Source: Halichoerus grypus
Lineage: Eukaryota > Chordata > Mammalia > Carnivora > Phocidae
DNA: 64,000 nt
Assembly (NCBI RefSeq): GCF_964656455.1
Contig: NC_135726.1
Coordinates: forward strand, 27,229,168-27,293,167
Direction of reading: 5' to 3'
This document shows, piece after piece, positions 51,986-63,269 of this stretch; the first letter of the stretch is position 1; the number at the start of each line of letters is the position of its first letter. The notes under the pieces were generated by a model. It ran no database searches, had not been told where the DNA came from, and saw only the letters and a program-made list of their open reading frames with translations. Position numbers and translations under genes: made by a program.

Positions 51986-53219
51986 AACCTTCTCTACTGT
52001 CCTCTAGTCAAGAGTCCCTGACTTGTCCCTGAGGCCGGAGTGGAGGACGCACTGGTCCCAGCCCAGCCCCCTGAACAGAAGGTAAGAAGGAAGGGTATGA
52101 AGGGTCAGGCTTGGAAGGGAAGGAGGGACCTTGCCAATTTGCTCTGGGGCACTGTGGAGGGTGCTAGGCTGGGCCCAGGCCTGTGGGTGCCAAGCTTAAC
52201 AAGCATAATAGAGCCAGAGGAGTCCCTTGTCCTTTTGTCTGCCTGCCTTCGGGGACCCAGGGGAAGGTGCTCACACTGGGCCTGACCTTCCCATCCAGGT
52301 CTCCTCCTGGGCCAGTAGTGAGGATGTCCCCCCTCCCCCAGTCTCATTCCCTCACCACTGAGATGCCTTCCATTCCCTCACTTTCTGGTCCTAGAGTCCC
52401 AGCTTCTCTGAAGAAGAGCACTTCCTATGATCCAGCCTGAGCAGTTTGGGTGGGGCTGACTCTGTCCCCTGGTTCCAGCAGTGGACACATGGCCTGGCCC
52501 CGGCCAATCATCCCGCCGGCCTCAGTGAACAGTTTGGGATAGACGAAGAATCCGTATTTGTTAAATTAGACTACAAGCAGCCCCCCGTGGCCCAAACAGC
52601 CCCAGTACATTTGTAGAAACTTTTAGGAAAGAGACACTCTCAGAGGGAAGGCCCACCTGATTGTGGAGCCAACACTGGGGAAAGCAGAGCTGAGAGAGGG
52701 GGACATCCCGAGACACGGTAACATGTCAACACCTGGATCCAGCTGTGCCTGCCGTCACATCTACCTCTGGCTTTCCAGTTACTTGAGTCAATCCCTTGAT
52801 TTTTTCCGAATCTAGTTGAGGATATGTTTCGTTGGTCTATTTTACTTTTGCATTTGTACCCCAAATAGTCCTGACGATTCCACTTCCTGGTCTGCTGAGA
52901 CCATCAGGCCTACCCCCCATTGCTGGGACCCTCACAGATCCTCTGACTCCCCTCCGCCCTTAGCGTCTGGGCCCACGTGCTGTACTCTGTCTCCTGTGTG
53001 TGCGGCAGTAGGTGTGGTGTGGGCACTGGCCCCATGCTGGACCCTCGAGGCAGTCTGGTGCGATGCTGCACACAGCTCTGTGAGGAACTTAACGAGGCTG
53101 CTCACTGACTGTGGGTCTGGCAGGGCCCCGCGCAGCTGAGTTTGGCACAAGACATTCTTCACCTTGTGACTCCCTCAAGCACCAGCATGCCTGGCCCCCA
53201 ACCACTAAATGCCTGGGGT

Positions 53220-53555
53220 GCCCCAACTGTCACCACTCACAAACACACCCCACAAATGGCCAAACTGCCCCTGGTGGGGCACCCCGTCCCTGAGGGGCAC
53301 AGTGAGAGAGCCGTCCGCCAGCCCAGGGCCAGGAGGGCCGGCCCCTGCCAGGGGGTGAGGGCGCGGCCCCGCTCTCCTCTGCCCCCACGGTCCCGAGGCC
53401 CCGCCGCAGACAGGAAGGGAGGGCTCTCCCTTGGGTGTGTGTGAGAGAGAACACGACTGTCGTGCTTCCTCAGGGGTACAGGCCTGGGTGAGCCGGGAGG
53501 ACAGCTACTGAGTGCCCGGCATGCCGCCCTGCCCCCCATTCTCCGCCTGCTGGGA
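53220..53555 (+). repeat. Left arm of inverted duplication in GNAO1 intron 3
   Basis: 336 bp that recurs in reverse complement at 55816-56150. By eye there are 9 substitutions and a 1-base indel over the core, about 97 percent identity. Weaker similarity continues outward on the left to about 53189 with an 8-base length difference. At the inner edge (53556) similarity stops abruptly. The arm is GC-rich and does not resemble a repeat family I know. Confidence 0.92.
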
Positions 53556-55089
53556 CTGATCGAATGTCCAGCTCCCACGCCACCCACCCTCTGAGGGTCC
53601 CCTTTGGTCACTCCCACCTCGGGCTTCCAGCCTTGCTCCGGGCAGCCTTCTGGGGGCTCAGGCCCACAGGCTCGGGAGCCACCCAGACCCGGGGTCCAGT
53701 CTGGGCTCCCAGCTCGAGCAGGGCTTTCATCTTTCTGAGGCTCCTCCCCTGAGACGTAGGAATGACCGAGCCATCATGCTCCTCACAGGGCTGTGGCGGG
53801 AACAAACGGACAGCATCAGCGCAGGGGTGGAACTGAGGGTGGGCTGTGGCGCTGCCCTACTCCCCGAGCTGCTGGCCTGGGGGGCACGGAGACGAGGAGG
53901 CCAACCTGCCTGCTCTTGTGATGCATGTGCGTGTGTGCACGTGTGTGTAAAGGAGTGGAACATTCTGGGGCACGGCCACACAGTGTGTTCGGAATGTGAA
54001 TGTGGGCCAGAAGCCATTCTTAGCACTTTAGGATCGGGAGGCTCCGGAGAGGCTGTGACTTCTCAAGGAAACCTGCAGGACTCCTCTTTACCACATCAGT
54101 GATTTAAAATCAGCATTAACGTGGTACCTTGCTTATGATGTTGACGTGTAAATGGCCTGAAGCTGCTCTAGGTGGAGGTGAGGTCCTGCTGGGGACCCCC
54201 ACAACTCTGGCGAACTCCCTGAGAAAACTGTCTGGAGAAAGGGGTGGGCAGGGGAAGGGAGGGAGGGGCATGTGGAGACAGGGCCGAGGGGACATCGCCA
54301 CTGTCTGGTGGGGTGGGGAGCTCAGCACAGGGTGCTTCCCAGAGCTGGGCTGCCTTGGGCCACTGCCAGAGAACAGGGTGCCAGGGTGTGGGGGGGAGTG
54401 GTTATGCCCCTGAGCTGACAGCACACAGGGGTCCCTCACTGGGACCTACAGGCCAGGGGCCTCCCCAGAGGACCTGGGCTGCTCGGCACCGGCCATGAGT
54501 ATGCTTGGGAAGCAGCACCTGAGACTCAGGGGACAATCAGGGCACTGTCAGGGTCATTGGTGCGACTGCCCGCTGGCGTCCAGGAGTGAGGGGCTCCCCT
54601 TCCCAAAAGCCATCTGTAATCAGCCAGCTGGTTCCAGGAGCCGGAACCGATGCTACAAGGAGGGGGCGAGGGCTGCCAGGGTCATCGGGGGCCTGGCCCA
54701 TCTGCCCACCTAGGCTCCCAGCTGCCACCTCCCACGGACAGCCCCTGCGCTGGCCTCTCGGGCGCAACCCTCCCAGAGATGCGGCTGGTGCGTGTCTGTG
54801 CCGGGCCACGCTGGGGGGTGCTAGTGAGTGCTGACCAGGGACAGCTGGAACCAACACCACACACTTCCATTCACCTGCCGGACGCTGCCAGGAGCTTGGA
54901 AGTGTCCGGGTGTATTCATCAGCTGAAATCGGGATGGCTACCTGCACTTTCAGTTGAATGCTTGGTTCTTCCAAACCTTTCCCTTCTCTTCAGGGCACTG
55001 GGCACTTTTCAAGAGACAGCAGCAAAAAGGCTTGGAGCTCAGGTACAATAAAGAGCCTCTCCCCTCACAAAAGATAAGATGCAAAGGAT

Positions 55090-55320
55090 GTGGTGGGGAA
55101 GTGAGCAGGATTCCTCGGTCAGGTGACCCGGGTTCACATCCTGGCTCTGCAGCTTTCTCGCCCTGCGACCTTGGACAACCCACGTCACCTCTCTGAGCCT
55201 CTGTTCCCTGATTAGTTCCCACCTCCCGGGGCTGTCTGTGCAGATGAAACAGGCTAGGGATGTGACGCAGCTTTGCAACATAAAGAGCCCTGCAAATGTT
55301 AGTTATTATAAGCAAAGATG
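55090..55320 (+). repeat. MIR SINE fragment inside the inverted-repeat spacer
   Basis: 'ggtgacccgggttcacatcc', 'tggctctgcagctttctcgc', 'gaccttggacaacccacgtc' and 'ctctctgagcctctgttccc' follow the MIR consensus in sense orientation. It is old, so the spacer is ordinary ancient intron. Confidence 0.85.
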
Positions 55321-55504
55321 AAGTCCCTCAGACGCAAACAACAAGCTGACATAAAATAAGCCTGCTTTTGTACAAGACTTTTCAGGCAAGCATGATCATC
55401 TTGATAACAATAATCACAGTAATTATAATAATCACCCCTTCCATTTGAGGAGCTGCCTTGGATCTTTCAGAGTTTTGCTCCATCTCTAATCTCCCAGGCT
55501 AAGT

Positions 55505-55608
55505 GAAGTGTGAACACATGCGTGTACACGCGCGTGCACGCACACGCACCCAGTCCTCTAGTTGCAGGGAAAGCCTCCACCTGACCCCGCCCCGCCCCGC
55601 CCCGCCCT
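55505..55608. repeat. Alternating purine-pyrimidine tract and (CCCGC)n pentamers
   Basis: At about 55515-55549 there is ACACATGCGTGTACACGCGC followed by GTGCACGCACACGCACCC, nearly strict alternation. At 55585-55607 CCCGC is repeated about 4-5 times, reading G4CG4C on the GNAO1 sense strand. Both lie within 310 bp of the right inverted arm. Confidence 0.85.
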
Positions 55609-55815
55609 GTGTGCTGCAGTTACCTTGGCCCCCGCCAGGGGGCAGGAGCACACAGGACAACGGGAGTGGGAGCGCGGCAGACAGCTTGAGCACAGAAGAC
55701 CAGGCAGGGCAGGGCCAGGCAGGGCCTTCCTCCGGCTGCGGGGCTGCGCCCCCTGTTCCTCAAGGGGAAGAGGCACAGAGACCCCAGCCGCTGGAGGCCT
55801 GGCCTCCGACTGCAA

Positions 55816-56150
55816 TCCCAGCAGGTGGAGAATGGGGGGCAGGGCGGCATGCCGGGCACTCAGTAGCTGTCCTCCCGGCCCACCCAGGCCTGTACCCCTG
55901 AGGAAGCACGACAGTCGTGTTCTCTCTCACACACACCCAAGGGAGAGCCCTCCCTTCCTGTCTGCGGCAGGGCCTCCGGACCGTGGGGGCAGAGGAGAGC
56001 GGGGCCGCGCCCTCACCCCCTGGCAAGGGCTGGCCCTCCTGGCCCTGGGCTGGCGGAGGGCTCTCTTACTGTGCCCCTCAGGGACGGGGTGCCCCACGAG
56101 GGGCAGTTTGGCCATTTGTGGGGTGTGTTTGTGAGTGGTGACAGTGGGGC
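55816..56150 (-). repeat. Right arm of inverted duplication in GNAO1 intron 3
   Basis: Reverse-complement partner of 53220-53555, separated from it by 2,260 bp. Low-grade similarity continues to about 56170. An open frame of about 100 codons is shared by both arms, but the differences between copies mostly change amino acids, so it is not treated as coding. Confidence 0.92.
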
Positions 56151-56379
56151 ATTTAATGGCTGAAGGCCAGATATCCCTGGGGCTCTTTCTTACTTGGGCT
56201 TAAGCGTCTTAGCAAGGCCTGTGCCTATAGCATGCTGTCAGTTCACAGGGTCGTTGGGGGAAGCTGGGGGATGTCATAGGTCTACCCATTTGCTCTAGGG
56301 AAGGGAACCTTCCTGGTCCCCAGAAAGATTCTGAAGCAGAACCAAGGATTTGGTAGTTTCTAATCTTGCCTCCTATCAA

Positions 56380-56700
56380 ATCTGCCCATCCATCCATCCA
56401 TCCATCCCTATACTACCTACCGAGGGTGCCTACCCATCAAACATCATCCTTCCACCCCCTCAGCCATCCACCCATCCGTTTCATCATCTACCCATCAGCT
56501 ACCCTCGTTCATCCATCCATCCAGTCACTTACACACCCACCCATCCGTCCCTTTGCCTCCCTTCTATCCTACAACAGCACCTGTCTGTCCCGTAATTACT
56601 CATTGGCATGCCCATTCCTTTCACTCCTCCTTGATCTATCTAGCTACCCACCCATTCATCCACCCATTTACTCATTTATCCATCATACACCCACTAATGA
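56380..56700. repeat. Degenerate (CATC)n / ACCCATCC simple sequence
   Basis: A pure core CATCCATCCATCCATCC at about 56390-56406, then scattered CCATCC, CACCCATCC and CATTCATCC motifs to 56.70 kb. The chance open frame across it (rich in His, Pro, Ser) is repeat-derived. Confidence 0.85.
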
Positions 56701-57668
56701 GTACAGTCTCGGCCTTAAGAACTTTCACGTTTGGCAAAAAAGAACGCACTGCCTGAATCTCCCCAGCCGGTTAGCTGGTGCCTCAAACCCAGCAGGGGAG
56801 AACTGCCCCCTTGGCTCACCCTCCCTCTGCCCAGGGCCCCATCTTTGTCGGCGGCCTGCAATCTTCAGGGATTTGTCTTAAGCCCTTCTGAGACCCTTCT
56901 CTGTTTGGGGCCCAGGCTGCCTCCTGGGGAGGTGGAGAAGGCTGGGGTTTTCTGAAGGATCACACTCTTTCCAGCCTCAAAACCCTTGGATCTTCCAATT
57001 ATTTAGAAGCAGCTCTTTCTGCTGGCTCACTATCTATCTTCAAGAACTGGGGCTTATGGGGGAGACTGTGTGGCCTGAGTCCTCTGAGACCCCTTCACTG
57101 GATCCAACACTCAACACCTAAAAGTTCCCACTCGGAAACCATCTGCCAGCCCTTCCAATTGGTCGTGGTGTCCTACTCCTGGCCCCGGCCCCAAGGAAGC
57201 AGAAGGAGCCAGAGCTAGTCCAGTGACTGTTCCTTCACCACCGGCTGGCCAGATGTCTTCCCGTGCTGAGCCCATGGCTGGGAGCTGGGGACCCATCAGC
57301 CAGCAGGACCTGGACCCTGCCTACCCAAGCCTGCAGTCAGTGGGGGCATCAGACACATCAGCTGAACTGCCTCCTGGGAGGCAGAAACTGAGTGAGCGCT
57401 GGGCGTGGTGGAGAAACTGGTGTAGGTGGGGGGGATGTGAGAGAGGTGTGTCCAGGGGACGGGCAGTCAGGGGTCAGCCATGCCCAGAAAGCAGGGCACA
57501 GTCCAGAGACAGGTCTTCCCTGAGGGGGGAATTAAAGGGGGAAGGGCAGAGACCCTAATGGAAGGGTCCTCGAGAGCGTCAGGTGCCCCTCCGGCCATCG
57601 GCAGGGCCTGAGGACAATGGTGGGGCTTGGAGGTTCATGTGACCCTTAGTCATTAAACTAGGAATAGC

Positions 57669-57868
57669 GGGGCGCCTGGGTGGCTCAGTCGTTAAGCGTC
57701 TGCCTTCGGCTCAGGTCATGATCTCAGGGTCCTGGGATCGAGCCCTGCATTGGGCTCCCTGCTCCGAGGGAGGCCTGCTTCTCCCTCTCCTACTCCCCCT
57801 GCTTGTGTTCCCTCTCTCACTGTGTCTCTGCCAAATAAATAAATAAAATCTTTAAAAAATAAATAAAT
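57669..57868 (+). mobile_element. CAN-SINE with perfect 14-bp target duplication
   Basis: Sense full-length copy. Target aaactaggaatagc at 57655-57668 and again at 57869-57882 with no mismatch. Confidence 0.96.
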
Positions 57869-58411
57869 AAACTAGGAATAGCTACCTTGCCTGCACAGGT
57901 GGCCTAAGGGGCTCCCACACAGACTGCATCTTGGTGGGGCTTTGGTCCCGGGCCGCTGAGTTTGAATGTGTGCACCTCCACGGAGAGGGCTGAAGGCAGC
58001 CTCGGTCCCACGGTGGGACAGCTCTGATAGTCGGAGTCCCACAGAGCAAACGCTGATGCTCCCTGAGTGTGGGGCCTGGGACACTCTCTCTCCCTCTGCC
58101 TCCCCCGCTCCCAGCCCTCCCCAGGGAGCGCCCGCATTTGTGCGCTGGGCTCTCAGTGCCCATCCCCACCTCCTGGCTTCGTTTCGTCTGTCTCCCAAGG
58201 CCACCCTGGCAGGGCGTCCAGTGCGAGGCTGCGGAGGGAGACTGGAGGGTGAAGGGCAGTAGTCAGTCCACAGCTTCCGAGGGGGGAGGTGCCGAGGCTG
58301 GTGCCGAATGGAGTGAGGGCCTGTGGAGAGGCCTGCCAGCGCACAGACGGGTGGGCCATGCAGGTGACTGGCAGAGACGGGGGATGCAGGATGGAGGCTT
58401 GCCGGGGCCCT

Positions 58412-58435
58412 CGGCGGCGGCGGCGGGGGGGGGCA
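58412..58435. repeat. Short (CGG)n followed by a G-run
   Basis: Five CGG units then about ten G. Intronic. Too short to resemble a pathogenic expansion, but likely unstable in length. Confidence 0.85.
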
Positions 58436-59189
58436 ATGGTATGTTTACATCACCAAGGCTTCTGATCACCTCAGATCACCAGGGATGAAGTGGAGACACA
58501 CCCTTGTCCAAAGCTCCCACCATCACCCAATTTAGGACAGCCTGACATGTCAACCACTTTCTCTTGGTGTCTTTCTCCCCTGGGCGGGTCCAGAACCTGC
58601 CCGTCTTTACCTCCTGGGTGTCTCTCCTAGACAGGGGTGCGGGGGACAGCTGAACCACCACGCAGGCACTGTTCAGTCAAAAATAAACTTTAAGGTGAAC
58701 GGGACAGAAATTTCCAAATCTGTGATACCCTCGCCCTCTGCCGCCTTTCTCCTGAGCACAATGTTCTAAGATAGGAGAAAAGAACTAAAATTGGAGAGGC
58801 TAAATTTCTAAGAAACGAACAAGGGCAGAATAAAATTACCCACACAGAGCTCAGTCAAAGGGAAAGAAAAGTGATAATGGCCAACCTTGTCTCTTCAGAA
58901 CATGAAGTGACGATGGTGAAGAGTTTAATTAGAGCCGCCTCGGCTGGGAGATATTAGCAACAAAATTATGGAAGAGGGAAGATGGAAGTCGGACCACCAC
59001 ACACATGGCAGGGGTTAGGGGAAGGCAGGTAAATGTGGAAGAGGACAGGTTTGGCTGACTGGTGCCCCTCCCCAGGCTTATTCATTGATACCCCTTCCTG
59101 TCTCCTTGTCCCCTCACTGGAAGCATCCATTCAGCATTAGCTTGATCAGATACTGCCTTGGTTCAAAAAGGAGCCTGTCACCCTGCTTC

Positions 59190-59310
59190 CAGGATCTCAG
59201 GGACATGGCCCGGAGCAGTGCGTCAGGTATCAGAAGACTTGGCCCTGCCTCCAACTGGCTCGGGGACCCTGGGCAAGCCTCAGCTTCCCTCAGGGTCCGA
59301 GGGTCCCCAC
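59190..59310 (+). repeat. Probable MIR fragment
   Basis: 'cttggccctgcctccaactg', 'gctcggggaccctgggcaag' and 'cctcagcttccctcagggtc' follow the sense MIR core. It is short and abuts the hAT element. Confidence 0.55.
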
Positions 59311-60212
59311 ACGCACGAGGAAGGGATTGGCTACACCAGTGGTTCTCAAAGTGTGGTCTGCACCCCTGGGGGTCTCTGAGGTCCTTCCAGGGGGTCCACA
59401 AGATCAAAACTGTGTTCGGGACAATACTAAGATGCTATTTTTTCCCTTTCTAACAGTGTTACCTGCTTGTACTGATGGTGCAAAAGCCATAGGAGGTAAA
59501 AAGCTAGCCCCTGAGCTAACGGGAGAAACAGGACCACCAGACTGCATCCACACGGTGGGTCACAGAAGATGCCACTTTTACTTAAGAATGCCCTCGATGA
59601 AGTAGTAAAAACCACAAATTAAAAAACAATCTCTACCCCGAGTACCCATTTTTTTCATATTCTGTGCGATGAAATGGGAAGTACGCATAAAACACTTCTG
59701 CAAACCGAAGGATGATGGTTTTCTGGAGGAAAGGCACTTGTAAGACTGAGCTGCCAGCGAAAATAGTCCCTTTATTCATGGGACACCACTTTTACTTAAA
59801 AGAATGCCTGACAGAGAGACAATGGTAATTCAGATTTGGTCTCTGGAAGACATTTTCTAAAAACGAACCAAGCGAGCCCATCATTTCAAGGAAAACAACG
59901 AACATATCTATCACCAAAATAAAAAAAAATTCCAGCTTTCAAGTGAAAGAATTTTGGAAACTTGTGTTTACCATCATGAACTTGACAGCTTCCCATTACC
60001 TAAAGACTCTTCTGATGAGATCGGTATCGACGTTATCAAATGTGAGTTTTTAATACTGTATGCTGAAACGTGTCAACACTTGGAAGATCCGTGTAACTCT
60101 GAACTAATATTTTCCAAATGACCAAAATGGTGTTAAAAATCATGCATGGTTAAGAGACCCATTCAAAGAGCAAAGTAGATCAGTGGATGTTTTCAAGAGA
60201 CTTGCTTTTTTT

Positions 60213-61612
60213 AAGAGTAGTTTTAGGTTTACAACAAAATCGAGAGGAAGGTAGAAATTTCCCATATAACCCCTGCCTGCATCCGTGGACAGCCTCCTCC
60301 ACTATCCACATCCCTCACCAGAGTGGTCCATTTGTTGCCAAGGATGACCCTACATGAACACATCATAATCACCCAAAGTCTATAGTTAACCTCAGGGTTC
60401 AGTCTTGGTGTCGTACATTCTATGGATTTGGACAAATTTATAATGCCATGTATCCAGAATTATGGTATTGTGCAGAGTATTTCCACTGCCCTAAAAATCC
60501 TCCATGTTCTGCCTATTCATCCCTTCCCCTCACCCCACCCCTGGCAACCACTCTGATCTTTTTACTGTCCTCATTGTTTTGCCTTTTCCAGAAATTCACA
60601 CAGTTGGAATTATACAGTATGCAGCCTTTTCAGATTGGCTTCTTTCACCTAGTAATATGCATTGAAGTTTCCTCCATGTCTTCTCATTGCTTGATAGCTC
60701 ATTTCCTTTTAGTGTGGAATAGTATTCCATTGTGTGCATGGACCAGTTTACTTATCCACTCACCGACTGAAGGATACCTTGGTTGCTTCCAAGTTTTGGC
60801 AATTATGAATAAAGTTGCTATGAACACCTGTGTGCAGGTTTTTGTGGGGACAAAAGTTTTCACATCTTTTGAGTCAATATGGAAGAGCCTGAAAGCTGGA
60901 TCCTGTGGTAGGAGTATGTTTCATTTTGTAAGAAACTGCCAAACTGTCTTCCCAAGTATGGCGCCATTTTGCCTTTTCGCCAGCAATGAGGAGAGTCCTG
61001 TCGCTCCACGTCCCTGTCAGTACTTGGAGTTGCCAGTGTTCCGGATTTTGGCCATTCTACTAGGTGTGTAGTGGTACCTTGTTGTTTTAATTTGCATTTC
61101 CCTGATGACATATGATGTGGAGCATCATTCCATATGCTTTTTGCCATCTGTACATCTTCTTCCGTGATGTGTCTGTTAGGATCTTTGGCCCATTTTCAAG
61201 TTGGGTTGTTTTCTTATTGTTGAGTTTTAAGAGTTCTTTGTATATTTTGGACACCAGTCTTCTATTAAACATGCTTTTAGCAAATATTTTGTCCCGGCCC
61301 ATGGCTTTTCTTCTTCTTCTCTTGATGGTGGCCTTCACAGAGCAGTTTTAAATTTCTATGAAGAGCAGTTTAACTACTTCTTTCATGGATCGTGACTTTG
61401 GTGTTGTATCTAAAAGTCATTGTCAGACCCAAGGTCATCTTGATTTCCTCCTATATTCCCTTTGAGGAGTTTTACAGTTTTGCTTTTTACATTTAGATCT
61501 ATCTGTGATCCATTTCAAGTTAATTTTTGTGAAAAGTGGAAAGCCTGTAACTAGATTTTTTTTTTTTTTTTGCATGTGATATCCCGGTTGTTCCAGCACC
61601 ATTTGTTGAAGA
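60213..61612 (-). mobile_element. L1 fragment nested in the hAT element
   Basis: Antisense L1 3'UTR and ORF2 end: 'tttacaacaaaatcgagagg', 'tggcaaccactctgatcttt', 'gtggaatagtattccattgt', 'acttatccactcaccgactg', ending 'ttccagcaccatttgttgaa'. The hAT sequence breaks at 'gatcagtggatgtttt' and resumes at 'gactgatggattttaatg', a decayed target duplication. It is old. Confidence 0.82.
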
Positions 61613-62023
61613 GACTGATGGATTTTAATGTAACAGCACAGGAAAGGGTCACTGATATAGTTTCAGATTGCAACCATCCTTTAAGAAACCACCACCACTT
61701 GTCCAGTTTGGGTGAGTTTCACAGAAGAATTATCTGAAAAGGCTAGTAAAACATTCCTTCCTTTTCCAACTATGTGTTTATGTGGGGCCAAATTTTAGTC
61801 CTCTTCTTCAACCAAAACAACACATCACGACAGATTGAATGCAGAAGCATATATGAGAACCAAACTGTCTTCTATTAAGCCAGCCATTAAAGAGATTTGC
61901 AAAAATGTAAAACAATGACGTTCTTCTTACCGAAACATTTTTAGTAATCAGAAAATGTTATTTATACTAATGTGTAATTGGTTTATCATCGTTATTTTTA
62001 AATCAATGAAGATTTAAAATTTT

Positions 62024-62280
62024 TCTTGGTTTTAATTTCTCTTTTTTTTTTTCAGCAAACAACAAATATTTATTGAGCACCTATTATGTGCCAGGCACTG
62101 TTCTAGGAACACCCCCCACCAAAGGGGAAAAAAAAAATGAGATAGAAGCAGAAAATAAAATATGGAATGCTTCATAAATTTGTGTGTCATCTTCGTGCCG
62201 GGGGCATACTAATCTTCTCTGTATTGTTCCAATTTTTAGTATAGGCGCTGCTGAAGCGAGCACTCTTGGTTTTAATTTCT
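62024..62280 (-). mobile_element. Chimeric U6-snRNA/L2-tail retrocopy with 17-bp target duplication
   Basis: Target tcttggttttaatttct occurs at 62024-62040 and 62264-62280 without mismatch. Between them, reading the - strand: a full-length U6-like sequence (62263 to 62157), then about 100 bases ending in an L2-type 3' end (CAGTGCCTGGCACATAATAG ... GCTCAATAAATATTTG, including AATAAA), then an 11-A tail (T on the + strand, 62042-62052). The L1 endonuclease-like site is TT/AGAA. The arrangement fits L1-mediated reverse transcription with template switching to U6. Confidence 0.88.
62157..62263 (-). pseudogene. U6 snRNA pseudogene (5' part of a chimeric retrocopy)
   Basis: On the - strand: GTGCTCGCTTCAGCAGCGCC, then AACAATACAGAGAAGATTAG, then GAAGATGACACACAAATTTA and GAAGCATTCCATATTTT. 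It spans the full U6 length with about a dozen differences from functional U6, including changes next to the ACAGAG box and in the 5' stem (GCCTATACTAAAAATTGG). No proximal promoter element or TATA box is evident upstream on the - strand. It is non-functional as an snRNA gene. Confidence 0.95.
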
Positions 62281-63269
62281 AATGCAATAAAAATTGATAG
62301 CTGTAACATACATAAACAAAATTGGGGTCCTCAATAATTTTTTAAGAGTTTAAACGGGGCCCCAAACCACAAAGTTTGAGAACCACTAGACCAGATCATT
62401 CTTTCTCAAACATTCTCCCCTAGTATCTTTATAACTTCAGCAAAAGTCCTGTTTCACCTGATGACTACCAGTTGTTAATTTTCTTAGACACATCTTTGTA
62501 CTTCATAAACTTCACATCCTTACAGTAAATGGAAAACCTGCGTGAAGTATTCTAAATGGAAGATACACATAAGAATAATGACAATGAAAGCAGACACGTT
62601 AAATTCTAGCAGGATCCTGCTGCCTGCTGAAGGCTTTCGGCCTAAAGCCATTTTCTCTTTGTTAACAAGGGGGAGAATTCACAGGTGTTAAGGAGATACT
62701 AGCACCAGCCTGAGACTTTCTTCTTGAGCTTCTGAGGCTGACAGAGAGGAAGGAATCACTTTCCGACGTGGTGAAGCCATGTTAGTCAATGTGGTGACTC
62801 TGTTCACCATCTCCTCTCCGCGCTCACGCCGTCTCATTGCACAGAACGGTAGCATGCACCTCCCCCTGGGGGGGAGGCGAGCAGATGGTCTCTCAAGACC
62901 CACCCCCCCTCCAGACAGGTAAGGGCCAGCTGATGAGGGCTCCCCCTGCTGAAGTGTGGCTGACTCACACCCCTCATGGGCTGAGAGGTGGGACACAGAG
63001 CCACAGCCAACATCCGACGGTTAGAAAACAGAATTGCAAGTTTTTGCCGGTGGAAGGCTGCCAGGGTTGGGGTTCAGGAGGAGCCTCTGGGGTGAGGGCC
63101 CAGGGCAGGCCAAACCAACCGGGTCCAGATGATCAGCAAGTCCAGGCTTCTACTGTGGCCACTGTGAGCCTTGGAGCTGGGAACACAGACCCCACACAGA
63201 GACAACGCATGGACACGCCTGTTCAGAACTCTGGCTGCCAAGGAGGGGCCCTAAGACAGAGTCACGGGA

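Larger units (their letters stand above)
59337..62389 (+). mobile_element. hAT DNA transposon relic (Zaphod-like), disrupted by an L1 and a U6 chimera
   Basis: Left terminus CAGTGGTTCTCAAAGTGTGG; right terminus AAAGTTTGAGAACCACTAG, its imperfect inverse. Between them lies decayed hAT transposase sequence, for example 'gatgaaatgggaagtacgca' (about 59670), 'aacttgacagcttcccatta', and the C-terminal hAT dimerisation segment near 61.72-61.92 kb, which reads LNAEAYMRTKLSSIKPAIKE in one frame with stops nearby. L1 sequence (about 60213-61612) and a U6/L2 retrocopy (62041-62263) interrupt it. Flanks 'ctacacca' and 'ctagacca' may be the 8-bp target duplication but overlap the terminus, so this is unresolved. 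The family name is from memory. Confidence 0.82.

Noticed and set aside
56350..56881. 171-codon His/Pro/Ser-rich frame
   Set aside because: It is generated by CATC-type simple sequence; other frames through the repeat are open as well.
62157..62263. Functional U6 snRNA gene
   Set aside because: Multiple substitutions, location inside a retrocopy with poly(A) and target duplications, and no upstream proximal sequence element or TATA box.
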